NCBI GenBank assembly: GCA_963920765.1
Contig: OY987242.1
Coordinates: forward strand, 6,164,789-6,228,788
Length of the DNA: 64,000 nt
From: Ulota crispa
Taxonomy: Eukaryota > Streptophyta > Bryopsida > Orthotrichales > Orthotrichaceae
Direction: 5' to 3'
The first letter of the stretch is position 1. Every line of letters begins with the position of its first letter. The notes below the pieces were generated by a model. The model ran no database searches. It was not told the origin of the DNA and was given only the letters and a program-made list of their open reading frames with translations. This document shows positions 47,269 through 59,738 of this stretch, piece by piece. A program made the position numbers and the translations under genes.

Positions 47269-48321
47269 ATACTCTGCGGAAGAAATCTAAGGAGAGCAAT
47301 TTAGGCATTGCAAAGATTGTTCATAGCTGTGAACTCGAGAAGCAAATGGATTGCTTCCGTGTGTGAGTTTTTTTGTTTGTTTTACCTTTTTCTAGTTAAT
47401 TGAATGAGGTTCCATAAAAAATAGTATCATATACATTCAAAAAAGAAGCATCAAGTTAAAAATAGACAATAACTAAGTGTATATCTAGACTGGTAGCTTT
47501 CTAAAATAAATATATTTTTAATTTAATGGTCTAGAACTTGTAATTGTGCATGAAGTCATGTCTAAGTAAAACTTTTACTACAACAAATTGTATAGTAGTA
47601 ATAATTAGCAGCTAAGGAATTCTAGTGTAATTATAATTTTATAATGCTCTTCCAGTCATATTGTAAATTTAGAAGTTAAAGAATTTGCATCATGTTGGCC
47701 GGCTGGACCCCAGTTTTGTTTAATACAGGTGAATAAATTATGCAATTATATATCATGACACACCATCATCATTATTTTTACTAGTGCATTTTTATGGTAG
47801 TAGTTGTTATTGTAGTGAGAAGTGTTGTGATGGTGGAAAAGTTCTATATGAGTTAGAAATTCACTCTATAACACTTTGAACGGGTATTTTTTTTTGGTGT
47901 TCACCGAATAGGATATGTTGAATTGAGCATTGGCTAAAATTTGTGCAAAAGATAGTAGACAAAATGACATCAACAAAAAGGAGTCATAAATTTTGGTCAA
48001 TACAAGATCATATATGGAAGTACTAGAAGAGTTAAAAGATGTTCTTTGTAGAAACATAGAGAAGGTCAAATACAATGATGACAACTACAATCAACACCAA
48101 AGTCTATGTTAAACAACTAAATTTCAACACCTGCAAATTTAAAGGTTTTCAAAATGTTGACAACATATCCATACCATATTTTAAAGGGTGTTGTTGATGT
48201 TTTAGTAAAGTTTGGGATTTTCCAAGATGAGAATATAATAGATACTCCAATCAGTCTAGAATAGGTCTCTATTGTTGCGAAACCCAACCAATAATTGAAT
48301 CGCTTAACATTGGCAAGGCTC
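47269..48321. other. AT-rich intergenic DNA without recognised features
   Basis: Nothing could be supported in this stretch. Confidence 0.5.
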
Positions 48322-48709
48322 TTAACCCCTAAATCTCCAAGAGGACAAAAAGCATCCTTTTAATGCCAAAAAAAACCCCCAAGGGTGGAAAAAAAGTTTT
48401 TTTCAAAAAAAAAATTCTTGAAAGTGGTCACAAAGATGTGCCACATCATTGAATGCCAAAAATAGCGGCTTTCAATGCCCCCATACATTTTTTAAATACT
48501 AACTTGTGAAGAGATGTACAAGGTCCCTTGTTGCCATTCTTACAACTTTTGTGAGGGCAATATGCACTATTGACTTTTCTTTCTTTTGAGGAGGATATTA
48601 TTGGTTGTAGGCACATGCCACATGATGTTCACTACCCATGAATAGTGCATTCTCCTCAAACTAAACCCCGGGTTGGCCACAAATTTAGGGTCCGTCCTTT
48701 AAGTGTTAA
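48322..48709. mobile_element. TTAA-ended MITE G (388 bp)
   Basis: The left end is TTAACCCCTAAATCTCC and the right end is GTCCTTTAAGTGTTAA. It fits the TTAA-CCCY...GGAC pattern but shares no obvious interior with the other families here. Non-coding. Confidence 0.65.
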
Positions 48710-48783
48710 GGTTAATTTGCTAAAGGAGACAACTTGCAAAATTGTAACTAGTATTTTTTCAATTGTAGTGCTTCCATATATAG

Positions 48784-49650
48784 TGGAGGGACAAAAAGAT
48801 TGGAAGCACCCTATTACGCCATTTAAAAAACCTTGCATAACATAGAATATAATCAACATTTTATTGTTTTGCATCATTGGTGTTTAATTTTTATGCAATC
48901 CCCATCAAGTGTATTAGATTTCAGTTCCTAAAAATAAAAACCCTATTTTTGGTGAATTATTTTACATAAAATTCATAGTTCTACATGATGATTGATTGAA
49001 AGTATTGGTGATGAATTTTTGAGATTTGATTGCATGGGTATGTAACAAATATCCATATGCACATCTTTCCTTTCAACAAGCATCTCCAAAAAGCTTCAAA
49101 ATTCTTTTTATGGAGATTTTAATGTTGGGATGATCATGACCAAAATTTTGTGAAATGGGTATTATCTTTTGGTAATTAGATTTTGTTATTTGATTTGTTT
49201 ACTATGATTGAGTTTGTAACTCTACGCATGATGATATGTATGTTTTGCCAAATCTATTTACCAAAAGATAATACCTATTTCACAAAATTTTGGTCATGAT
49301 CATCCCAACATTAAAATCTCCATAAAAAGAATTTTGAAGCTTTTTGGAGATGCTTGTTGAAAGGAAAGATGTGCATATGGATATTTGTTACATACCCATG
49401 CAATCAAATCTCAAAAATTCATCACCAATACTTTCAATCAATCATCATGTAGAACTATGAATTTTATGTAAAATAATTCACCAAAAATAGGGTTTTTATT
49501 TTTAGGAACTGAAATCTAATACACTTGATGGGGATTGCATAAAAATTAAACACCAATGATGCAAAACAATAAAATGTTGATTATATTCTATGTTATGCAA
49601 GGTTTTTTAAATGGCATAATAGGGTGTTTCCAATCTTTTTATCCCCCCAT
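48784..49650. repeat. Long near-perfect palindrome (two ~392-bp arms, 82-bp spacer)
   Basis: The left arm 48784-49175 and the right arm 49258-49650 are reverse complements with only scattered mismatches (for example GGGTATTATCTTTTGG against CCAAAAGATAATACCT). The spacer 49176-49257 is unpaired. The outer limits fade around GGAGGGACAAAAAG and its partner. There is no coding potential. A transcript through it would fold into a hairpin of nearly 400 base pairs. It lies between TTAA elements G and B2. Confidence 0.95.
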
Positions 49651-49710
49651 TGTACAGTACTACAACAACAACTATAAAGGCAATAATTTCTAATCACTCC
49701 ATTATAGTAG

Positions 49711-50623
49711 TTAACCCTTTAAGGACCACGCGACCATATTTTGGTCGCTAGGAGTGGTTTTTGGCCTAGGTTGAAATCGCTCAATAATTTGGAATTTGGT
49801 CTTGAAGCAGGCATGTGATCATAAGAATTTTGCATCCATCTAAAAAATAACTATGCAATGGAGTATGTGAGCTGATAAATAATGGTGTTTATACGGCATG
49901 GCTTCAAAATATGTATCCAATTTTTGTCAAAGATGGATAAAAGCAACAACACAATACATCAAGTATGCAAGAAGAATGTCAAATTTCAATTGCACAATTC
50001 TAAAAAATTTCAAATTGCTTAAGAAATATGCTTGTATTGTTTTCATATACGATAGTAGTATAATTGTAGTATTTGAAGATCTATTGAAATGTTGTTGTCA
50101 TTTTGGCTTTAAAATTTGTCATCTTAGATTTAAGGCCAATTCTTGATTTTTTTCACCAATTGGATTTTCCAGAATAATTATCAAATTTCTTGTAGAACCA
50201 TTTTAGAGTAGCAAAGAAAGTGGGTTTTTTTACCCTTTTTGTTCACTTAGCTACACTTTGTGATTGCTATTTTTGTCTATTTTGTGTGAAACTAGGCTTG
50301 TTGGAAAGGTGGGAAAGCCTACTTTTTAGAAATGTAAAGCTCTCCTCAATCAAAGCTTGCATGAAAGGTTAACATTCAAAACTAAACAAGAATGAAACAC
50401 AAGAGATTTTCTGCATACAGCTCACTCAATCATTATAATATTTCACCTCCAACGATAGATTTAGCTGAAATTTTGGTGCTTTACAATGAACAAGGTGTAC
50501 TTCCCATTTTGTACAGTTAGATTATTGAAAATGGGTCCATATTTGAGTCAATTCCAAATCTAAGCTTACAATCCTTATTTTTAGTGGATTTTGTGAAAAT
50601 GGGTGTGGTCGTTAAAGGGTTAA
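49711..50623. mobile_element. TTAA-ended element family B, copy 2 (913 bp, uninterrupted)
   Basis: The left end is TTAACCCTTTAAGGACC and the right end is GTCGTTAAAGGGTTAA. It shows the intact internal TTAA in the left terminus (49719-49722) where the other copy carries element A1. The interior aligns with 8925-9833 throughout. Confidence 0.93.
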
Positions 50624-51368
50624 ATCCCAAAATTTCAAAGAAACTTTCAACGCAAAGCAACTGCACTAGCAATTGCATCAAATTCACATGTTGCAATGTC
50701 AAATAGGTGGCCAATAGATTGGTAATGCAAAAAGAAATGTGACCTTTATTGATGATGCAAATACATATTTTATTTAGGGAACTATAGAATATTTTTTCAT
50801 AAATTCTCTGAAGGACACAAAGGTGTAAGTACCGTACAATTTTTGTCTCCTAAAAGATAAGTAAATTTGCCAACCCACAAACATTAATAGATGTTTATAA
50901 AGAAATTAGTGAAGGCTAATCCAGTGAGGTGAGGGAGGTACGTAGCGTTTAATTTCTTGGCAAATTTTTGTGTAAATCTTACTTCACAAACCCTTTGGCT
51001 ACCACTATATTAAGAATATTAAGAGATTTGACTGAAAAACTAAATGAAATTGCTAAATCTCTCCTTGAACAAAAAACGAGTTTGCTAGATTTTGGATGGA
51101 AGTAGCTTATGTTAGTAGTTTTTAGATAAACTTGCACATATCATTCATTCTTTCCAACTTTAGCCAAATTTTCCTTACTTGCAAGCATTTTGAGGTGTGG
51201 GTCGCTCTACCCTAACAAAATCAAAATTAAACTCTGCCTACATTGTTCGTTCATCAAAATGACTTTGCCAATGGATCCAAATTTTACAAAACCAAAAAGT
51301 TTCAATGATGATCATTTCTAAGATCCAAATTTAGAAACTAATTATCTACAGGATATTCCAAGCATTGC
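50624..51368. other. AT-rich intergenic DNA without recognised features
   Basis: No gene or element could be supported. Confidence 0.5.
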
Positions 51369-52305
51369 TTAACCCCTAAAGGACTGTTGTCCCTTTGGGA
51401 GATAGGTGGGAGTTTGGGCATGTACCTTTGAATAAACTACTTTTTGTGATTTTTTGGAACTTTTATTGGAGGTAGGGAATTCAAAAATCTACATGGGCAT
51501 CTAACTTTTTCCTTATTCCAACAATTATTGAAGAACTTACACAAGAATTTCTAAAAAGTTGGGGAGGATTGCCCGCCTAGGCAGCCCAAAAACTTCTTTA
51601 AATTTTTTTAAAAAAAATATATATAATTTGAAATTGGTTCTTTAGACTTTTTTATAGGTGAGAATCTTTGAATCATTCAATGTCAATCAATGAGATCAAA
51701 GTTATGAGGAGTTTTTGTTTGCGGGCAGTTATGGAATCTCTACTCTAAAATAAACTTTGAAGTCCTTTACTTTACTCAATTTTCATTATTTTGGAAAAAA
51801 ATTAAACTAGAGGAAGTAGATTGTTTATCACAACATTTTGACTTTTAGGATTTGCAATTTTCATTTCAATAATTAAATTCTTAACAACTTAGTGATTTGA
51901 CTCATTCTCTACTTCTTTTTACTTACTGATTTTCCCATGTGTTGTGTAGTTCCAATTGATTTGAAAATTCTCCCACACGTAGCTAACTTGATTTCACACA
52001 TGGGAAAAATAAAGCGCAAAGTTGCGTAGAGCAAATTTTTTGTTATAAGAGTGGTCAAAGGCTTTTGAAAATTTGGGGCAGCATGAAAAAAATCTTTTCT
52101 TTTCACTTTAGATGTAAATAACTCACTCATCTCCATCTTGAATGACCTGATTTTTTTTTCCACAAGTACCTAATCTAGTCTAGGGCAAGATCCTATGGTT
52201 GGATTTCCCAAATTAAAAAAATATACATATTTTTTTACTAACCCCCCAAAAGTGGTAATTTTGAGTGATTTTCATTGGAAAATGGCTCAATCCTTTAGGG
52301 GTTAA
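51369..52305. mobile_element. TTAA-ended element family D, copy 2 (937 bp, reversed)
   Basis: Left end TTAACCCCTAAAGGACT and right end AATCCTTTAGGGGTTAA. It is the reverse complement counterpart of 12774-13709 and almost the same length, with shared interior words such as GATCCTATGGTTGGATTT and GGGCATGTACCTTTG. Confidence 0.92.
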
Positions 52306-54665
52306 AATTAAGTGCGTTGTACCAAAAGCCACAGCACCATCTTAGAAACCATACCACTTTGCTTCTCCAAGCAAGATTTTAAGTTTCTATACATTAGCTT
52401 GGGCCCTTCTCATTAGAAAATTATAAACAGAAGAAGCCTTTCAAAATAAGCCATAGAGTCAAGAAGCTTTTGAGATGTGTGGTTGAAAATTTCATCAAGT
52501 TGTCAAGGTTTGAAAGTGCATTTCGAAGTCTTCCAAGGATCAATTGTTTTAAATCCTTCTTATGCTAGAACTTGATTTTTGCAATTTGCCTTCTATCAAG
52601 ATTGCTATGATTTTACAATCCGCATCAAATTTTAGAACCTTTGGATGCTCCACCTTGATTTGCACACCTAATCTTGTCACTTCTTTTATGTGTGTAGGTG
52701 GACATGGGCAAAAGCAAGTTCCTTGATTGCAACATTTATTGCGGAGTTCAAGAGTACTTGACATATCTATCACCATGGGCTTAAGCTTAGCTACAGTTTT
52801 CTCTCCCAGGTTGTGTTGTCCTCTTGTGACTATGTAAACTAAGTTTCTCATGGTGTAATTATAGTTCATAGACTTCGTTATTTTTCTCATGCTTTGTGAG
52901 CGTTGTTCCCCAGTGTTTAGGCCAAAATGCTAATCTACATCTGCAAACTATTTTGCTTTCCCTCCTTCATCCTCATGCAATCTTTACACTTTCTATCAAT
53001 AAAAGCTAACCTATAGTTGTATTGGCACTTGCAGAATAGATATTCAATCCTTTCTATTGAGTTAAGTTCTAAATAGCAAGTTGGAGAAAAGAGAATCCTA
53101 TCAACTTCAAAATGCATTGCATGCAAATTTCATCAACGTTCTTTGTTTTTTAACCCTAGTAGGCTATGTTTATAATTGCCCATAGCCATAATAATTTTGG
53201 AAAACAATAATTAATTGAACTCAAGCACTTGTAACCCCCACTATGTGCAAGTGACAAATTGTAAGAGCCAATACAATCACAAACTTTTACAATTTGAAAA
53301 AAAAATCAAATTATTGAATCTATAAAGAAAAATGCAAGGATATCCTAGAGATGACACTTCAAATTTTATGGAGTCAATGTTGTCAAAGGTAAATCAATGA
53401 TACATAGATGATAAGTTACATGCTAAATAAACATAGGATAGCTAAAGGGAGCCAAATATTTGCTCTTTAATGTGGTTAGGAGAAAATATGAAGACATTGA
53501 CATTGAGAGCATGTTACCAATCTTATTGGATAAATTGTTACCAAAGTGTTTTAAAATATGACACGTTCTTTAATCACTTAAATAGCATGATCATTGAGAA
53601 GAAGGATTGCAAATGGATTGCATTATAGTTGCAAATGTGATCATCATTGCACCTTTATATGTAAAGAATTTGGAAAAGTTAGAGGATAACCAAAATTATT
53701 TAAAGTCATTATTGTGGTTATTGTTGGAGATTTCAAAGTTGCTCCAATATTTTGCAAATTTTTGCTTATATTTTTTCCAAAGCGAGCAAAAAATGCATGA
53801 TTAAAGTGCTCAAACCAAATGAAAAAAAATGTATAGTTTTGCAAACAATGCGCATAGTAAAGGAATTTGCAAACCATGTGGGTATGCTTTGTGGATGTCT
53901 TGTCACCTCAAATTGAAATGTGTCACTGACTTGAAATGAATATGGTTACAGAAAAAAATGGAGAAGTGAGAGAGAAGGTCAAAGACATGGTTGTCATATT
54001 GAGTCATTTGAGCGTATTACTATTATTAAATGTTCCTTGATGTGCATGAAATATGCATTTATGGACACATTTAATGTCTTACATGTATTTTTGTTCATCA
54101 TGGAATGTTTGATGAACAATAATTTGCCCAATATGACAATCAAGGTTGATCAAGGGGAGAAAAAATTTGAAGATTTTTTTTTGTGTAGGTAGGATCCTTG
54201 GTGTAAATGCTTGCAACAATTGGCTTGAGTCAAATTGGGGGTTTGCAATTGTCATGGAATTGGTCAAAACAATTAACATAGGAGTTTTGGAGGCAACTTT
54301 GCATGCAAAGAGTAATTCATGAATTGTCAAAATACTAAGCAAAAACTATTTCATGAGAATATTTGTGGCATAAAAAGACAAACAAGTGCTATTTCAACAC
54401 AACATTGTTTAAATATATTAATTTAAGATTAAAGTACAAGAGGCTAAGTTTGTTGCACCCATTTTTTCAAACAAGGTTATTGAACAAAACAAAATGGCAA
54501 GTGTTTTAGGATGCAACGCTCAATTGACTTAAATACACAAAGTTAATAAATTAATGACAAGTTTGAAAGGTTGCAAGAAGATTTTAGGCAATTTGAGAGA
54601 GAAGCATTCATAAATGTAATATATATGTAGAGGTTGCTTACACTACTTCTTTTGTATGCACCCAA
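52306..54665. other. Intergenic DNA without recognised genes
   Basis: The 113-codon minus-strand frame at 52549-52890 and the frame at 52935-53126 have no recognisable motifs and no flanking exons I can support. Confidence 0.5.
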
Positions 54666-54832
54666 CACTAGAAGAAAAACAAGGATAAACGACTCCACAA
54701 ATCACAACGACTAGGTCACTAGACTTGCAATTGCACAAGCAACTACACGACTAGATTGTAGTTGTGCAAATGTTGTGCAGTTGCAAGGCAGTTCTAGTGA
54801 CCTAATTGTTTATCCTTACTTTTCTTCTAGTG
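54666..54832. mobile_element. CACTA-type hairpin MITE with CAA target duplication (167 bp)
   Basis: The left end is CACTAGAAGAAAAACAAGG. The right end reversed is CACTAGAAGAAAAGTAAGG. It is flanked on both sides by CAA (54663-54665 and 54833-54835), the 3-bp duplication expected for CACTA elements. Most of the interior pairs as a hairpin. Non-autonomous. Confidence 0.88.
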
Positions 54833-56707
54833 CAAGTAGCAAAGAATACAGACCTCCAAAATCACTTGTAGCATAATATGCTAATTTGGAGAAAAAACCT
54901 TATTTTGCCATTTTCTTATTACATCATTCAATTTTGTAACATGATTGAAATTACACAAATAACAAATCATTAACTTAATGCAAAATGCAATTTCCTCTTA
55001 AATCAACAAACATTGTTATTTTGGTTGTTTTTGAAAAAAATTATATTTTCAAAGATTTTGGAAGGAGTTTTATATTTTGTTGTGGCCCAATTGAAATTGA
55101 AACTACAATATCATGCTTTCACAATTGGAAAAAAATGAGTTGTTTTTCCATGTTAGCTCTCAAGTGCAAATTGATTATTACAAAATTAAACAAAAGATGT
55201 TGAAAGTTGCCTTGATGAAATAAATCAAGGCACATAAATCATATGGATTGTGAATGTTTTTCAACTTCTCAAGTACCAAGTGCAATCTTATCACTATATA
55301 CAACTCCAAAATGGATCCCATGATCAATGAGACAATGGTAAGGGGACATTGTATTATTACAATGTAACTACAACTTCCACAAGTTACATTAGATGGAAAT
55401 GACCACACGCACATGTGACTAAACATGATTTGTCATCAATGTACAATTTAGAGGGAAAATCATAATTAGTTGACAAGGTTTCATGTAAACAAGCATATTC
55501 ATTTTAACCCCCTTATCTTAGATGATTTGTTTATACTAAAACAACTTGTCTACAATGATCAAAAATGCTCCATTCATGCAACAATCATAAGTGTCCTCAA
55601 TGATTGAAAACAAAACCAAAATTGCAATCATAAAAACCCAAATTTTTACCAACATGTCAAGTTGATTGTTACAACTTTGATATCATCAATAATAATAAAA
55701 ATGAGTCAATAGCAAGTGGATTTAGTTGATTATTACAGACGCAAACATTACCAATAATAAGTGGTTTAGTATAAACTAAATTGGAACTTGAACAATGCTA
55801 CAACCACCATACATGAACAACATATAGAAGAGTCTATAGCCATAGTATTTATAAGCATCTTCATCATATTGAGATTCAAAATACAAAATGTAACTTAGCT
55901 TAAAATACTAATATTAAACTTGAAACCTATAATTGACATTTAAAGAAATTATCACGTAAGAGATTGATTTTTTGTGACTCAAAAAGAGAAGGAAGTAGAA
56001 TTTAGAAAATATACTTATGGTGATTTGAAATGACATGCATGAAAAAAATGAAGTTGAAAGTCTTTTCAAAGATATTAATTAAGTGAGTGACAGGTACAAA
56101 ACAAGAACATCAATTCCTGTTAGTGTAAATTCCAAAATCATCATATATTTTCTAAAGGAAATTAATTCTATCCCTTATTTTTACGTTTTTACTACTTGAT
56201 TTTCAATGTCAAGCAGGTGAAAGGGAAGGATGACCCTTTATCTCTTATGGCTTTAGGTGAAAAAAAAGGCTATACTAGTAGTAGATGGCAATCATGGCAT
56301 TAACAATTTAAAAAAGGGCCTTAAAATTTTATTAAAATTGAATCATTAGTTGTAATATTCACAAAAACTCAACCAAAATGTTTGTTATTTTTGAATTTAT
56401 GCATCATTCTTACACTGCATCACAAACAAGTTCTTTTTTTATTTTCAATAAAAAATCAGGCAAAAAATACATAATATGATTTTAAAGAACATTAATACAA
56501 AACTATTAATGATAGATGTTTTGTTTATTTTGATTAAACTTCCGTAAAGATAGTAATATTGGTTAAATTTTTCAAATACATGTATGCACATTGATAAGTT
56601 TAAAGTATATTTATATCTAAATGATGTAGAATAATGGAGTCAAGGCTTTACAAATCTTCATACTAAAACATCGTAGAAACTTTTTAAATTTTCTCAAGTA
56701 GAAATAT
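54833..56707. other. AT-rich intergenic DNA without recognised features
   Basis: Nothing could be supported. The short frames at 54985-55203 and 55178-55426 look like chance. Confidence 0.5.
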
Positions 56708-56961
56708 CACCATATTCAATAAATTGGAAAAAAGGGTATAATTTGGGACTTTCAGACTCGCTTTCAAAAGTTTGAGGTGATCTCCTCAAACCAAGCTCAA
56801 CATTTTTTTTTGTACATGTGTCTTCACGTGAGAGGAGGGATTTGCAAGGGAAAATATCTTAGTGGCTCAGACTAAATTTGATACCTTCAAATCTAACTTT
56901 TTGGGTTTGAGAGGGAGTACAAGTTGGGACACCTCTTTTTCCCAATTTATTGAATATGGTG
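56708..56961. mobile_element. MITE family I, copy 3
   Basis: Begins CACCATATTCAATAAATTGG and ends with its inverse TTTATTGAATATGGTG. It has the same interior as the copies at 6593 and 8378 (GAGAGGAGGGATTTGC). Confidence 0.8.
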
Positions 56962-57208
56962 TTAAATGTCTATTGGAATGGTTAAACATAGTGTAAGCCT
57001 TTCTAATTGAAAAAATAGGAAAAGCATTGCTCAAACGTTTTTTTAGAAACCAAAAAATAAAAATAAACTAGATAAAAGATTTAGAAGTCTATGCAATTAT
57101 TGAGAATGTGATAATTGTACAAACTATATTACATGTGTTTAATTTGAACTTTAATTTTATTGCTATCATCTCAAATTAAATAACAAAATACATATATTTT
57201 GTTTGTTC

Positions 57209-57475
57209 ACAAAATCAATACCTTAAATTAGACTATTTGTTTGGATGTTTGTTTGATTGTTTGTCATATTGAAATCTCTCAGAGCGTGTGTTCCAGTTGC
57301 GGGCATGGTGTTATCAGAAAGTTCTTGGCATGGAGGGGTGCATAGGTTTGGTTTTGTGGCATTTGGGCCTATGGTAGGAAGGTTATTGAATTTCAAACTT
57401 TCTTATGGATTAAAAAAAAGAAAATTACTTCTACTTTTTGAAAAAGAAAAACATGATTAAATTGGGATGAGAATT
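57209..57475 (+). repeat. Dispersed repeat L, copy 1
   Basis: Recurs at 57776-58010 in the same orientation, in part again near 58028-58160, and inverted at 59260-59410. Shared words include GGATGTTTGTTT, AAGGAGGGGTGCA-like and TTGGGCCTATGGT. The 67-codon frame in it is not conserved in the other copies, so it is treated as non-coding. Confidence 0.75.
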
Positions 57476-57507
57476 GGCCAATGGCACAAGGCCACACATT
57501 TTATATC

Positions 57508-57634
57508 AAAGGGGAAAATTGCAACTCATAGGGTCCCTAAAAGCGACTCTAGACTAACCTTGAAACTACTTGGATGTGTTCCTACAATGGCACTTGATGG
57601 TTCCAATCCCAACCCTCCCAAAGTAGCTTAGCAA
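57508..57634 (+). repeat. Dispersed repeat, copy 2 of 2
   Basis: Counterpart of 4916-5037, with the same order of words. It sits between two copies of repeat L, so both may belong to one larger old element. Confidence 0.75.
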
Positions 57635-57775
57635 CTAACATTGATAGAAGGTGTTTTTTGTTCTACGCACAAATGTGTTGATGCACACCTTTATTTCCTT
57701 ATATATAACCAAACAACAATTTTGTCCCAAACTTTCAAAACACCTTTAGTAGTTTTATCAAGAAATTGTTTTTGA

Positions 57776-58010
57776 AATCAATACCTTAAATTAAGTTGTT
57801 TATTTGGATGTTTGGATGTTTGTTTCTTTGTTTGTCACATTGAGATCTCCTAGACCGTGTGTCCCTCCATCACGTGCTTGGTACCGTTGTAAAGCTTTGA
57901 GCAAGGAGGGGTGCACGTGCTTAATTTTGTGGCACTTGGGCCTATGGTGGAAAAGTTATTGAATTTCAAAGTTTTTTATGGATTAAAATTTTAGAAAATT
58001 ACTATTACTT
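57776..58010 (+). repeat. Dispersed repeat L, copy 2 (partial third unit to 58160)
   Basis: Matches 57209-57475 from AATCAATACCTTAAATTA through TTGGGCCTATGGTGG to the TTTATGGATTAAAA region. A shorter similar unit with AAGGAGGGGTGCACGGGTTA follows at 58028-58160. Confidence 0.72.
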
Positions 58011-58270
58011 TTATTTTGATGGCATTCTTGGTATCGTCAAAAAGCTCTTGCCAAGGAGGGGTGCACGGGTTAGGTTTCATGGCGTTTGGAATTACTTTCA
58101 CTTTTCACTTTTACTTTTACTAATGAAAATTGGGCCAATGGCACAAGTCCACACTAGTATAAGGTTTAATTACAAAGAAAATAATAATTTGCAAAATAAT
58201 AAAATGGATGGACTTTAATTTTTTGAAGAACACACAAATTTCACCATAGATGATGAACTTGCTACAATAT

Positions 58271-59177
58271 TTAACCCCTAAAGGACCAAGGAGCCCACTT
58301 TGGGCTTTATGAGAACTTGGGCAGGCTCTATTGATTTCATAATTTGGAAATTTTTCATGAACTTTTTAGGATGGATGCTACTCATCATAATCTACATGTG
58401 AAGCTTTATTTCATGTCATTTTGATAAGTAATGCAAAAGTTATAAGGTTTTTCCAATTTCAATGTCAAACCGGGCAGCAAAAAATATATTTTGATTTTTA
58501 TATAATTGTATAGAATGATACCTGTTCAAAAAAAAAATTGAATCACTCCATTCCAAGTAATGAGGTAAGAGTTAAAAGGAGTTTTATTTTGCAAACAATG
58601 AAAGTAAGAAGAGGGTAGAAAAAACATATAAAGTTATCATTTACTCTCAATTTTGAAAATTTTCAACTAAAAATGAATATTACAGTTACAAATTGTCTAT
58701 TAGAGCATTCTCACCTTTGTTTTAAAAAATTTCAAATTCTTCCAAAACTTATTAGCATATTAGTTATATCTTTCATTCATCAATACCTTTCACTTTACAA
58801 TTTTTGTAAAAATGAATCCAAAGTTTTTTTTGGTTAAATTTTTTTATATATGCTTTCAACCCATTTTCCAAAGTATTGCAAAAATTGCACAAGAAATACA
58901 ACATCCGTGTTTTTCTCTAAAAAGTTTGAAAACTAAACTTCACCTTCTAGAAGGACTAGAAAAGCCTACATTTTGAAATTTAGGCACATTGATCTTGCAA
59001 TTGGTGGGGATATTCATTTTGAAATTTTGAGACAATGTACTTGTGCAAGTCAACTAAATGATCCTACGACTGGATTTGTGAAAAAATAAGTTTCAATGAA
59101 GATTTTGACCCTGGTTTGGGGACTAGTACTTTGAAGCAGTTTTGGGCCTCTAAATACAAAAGAATTTTAGGGGTTAA
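58271..59177. mobile_element. TTAA-ended element family C, copy 2 (907 bp)
   Basis: The left end is TTAACCCCTAAAGGACC, continuing AAGGAGCCC. The right end is AATTTTAGGGGTTAA. It aligns with 11374-12300 along its length but lacks the long TA tract. No transposase. Confidence 0.92.
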
Positions 59178-59259
59178 CCAAGGTAATCATACTTTCTAAA
59201 ATTACACATTGCTTTCATATTCTATGCGGATAATGGATGTATCACATTACAAGTTTGTT

Positions 59260-59410
59260 CCACAAAATCACCCCTTCTTGCCAAGAGCTTTTTGACGATA
59301 CCAAGCACACAACAAGGGCTCACATGATCCGAGAGGTCTCAACATGATAAACAAACAAACATCCAAACATCCAAACATCCAAACACACAGCCTAATTTAA
59401 GGTATTGATG
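59260..59410 (-). repeat. Dispersed repeat L, inverted copy
   Basis: Reverse match to the start of repeat L (ACATCCAAACATCC repeats, then CCTAATTTAAGGTATTGATG). It lies just beyond element C2. Confidence 0.7.
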
Positions 59411-59490
59411 TAATGCAATTACCCAACATCTTATTGTTGTGTATCATCATAAGACGTAGTCATACGGAACCTTGCTGCCTACATTAAAAG

Positions 59491-59519
59491 TAGGGAAAAT
59501 TTCATGGATACCCCTGAAG
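59491..59519 (+). mobile_element. Terminal scrap of MITE family K
   Basis: 29 bases equal to the outer end of the element at 32853 (AAATTTCATGGATACCCCTGAAG). It then switches without a gap into element A2 at the shared CCCCTGAAG. Confidence 0.75.
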
Positions 59520-59738
59520 GGCCCTTGGGCTTTGGAGCTATGGTACCAAATATGGTTGCAACCAATACTCGCAAGTTTGAATCAACTAGAAATTAAGTGT
59601 TACAACCATACACAATGAAGGGTTGTATGATGGTGGGTGCATAATAAAATTTGAAAAGCCCTCAAAGAAGCTCAAATATGTCCATATATACGGTCATACA
59701 TACAATTGCAAAGGGCATTCGGGCCCTTCAGGGGTTAA
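59511..59738. mobile_element. TTAA MITE family A, copy 2, with a replaced left end
   Basis: From CCCCTGAAGGGCCCTTGGGC to GCCCTTCAGGGGTTAA it matches element A1 (8698-8928). The right TTAA is present, but the left one is replaced by GATA from the family K scrap. Deletion or recombination at a short shared sequence explains this. Confidence 0.85.

Noticed and set aside
53148..53160. Another TTAA element end (TTTTAACCCTAGTAGG)
   Set aside because: Only TTAACCC matches and no partner end was found within 1.5 kb.
57257..57460. 67-codon ORF as a small gene
   Set aside because: It lies in dispersed repeat L, and the frame is broken in the other copies.
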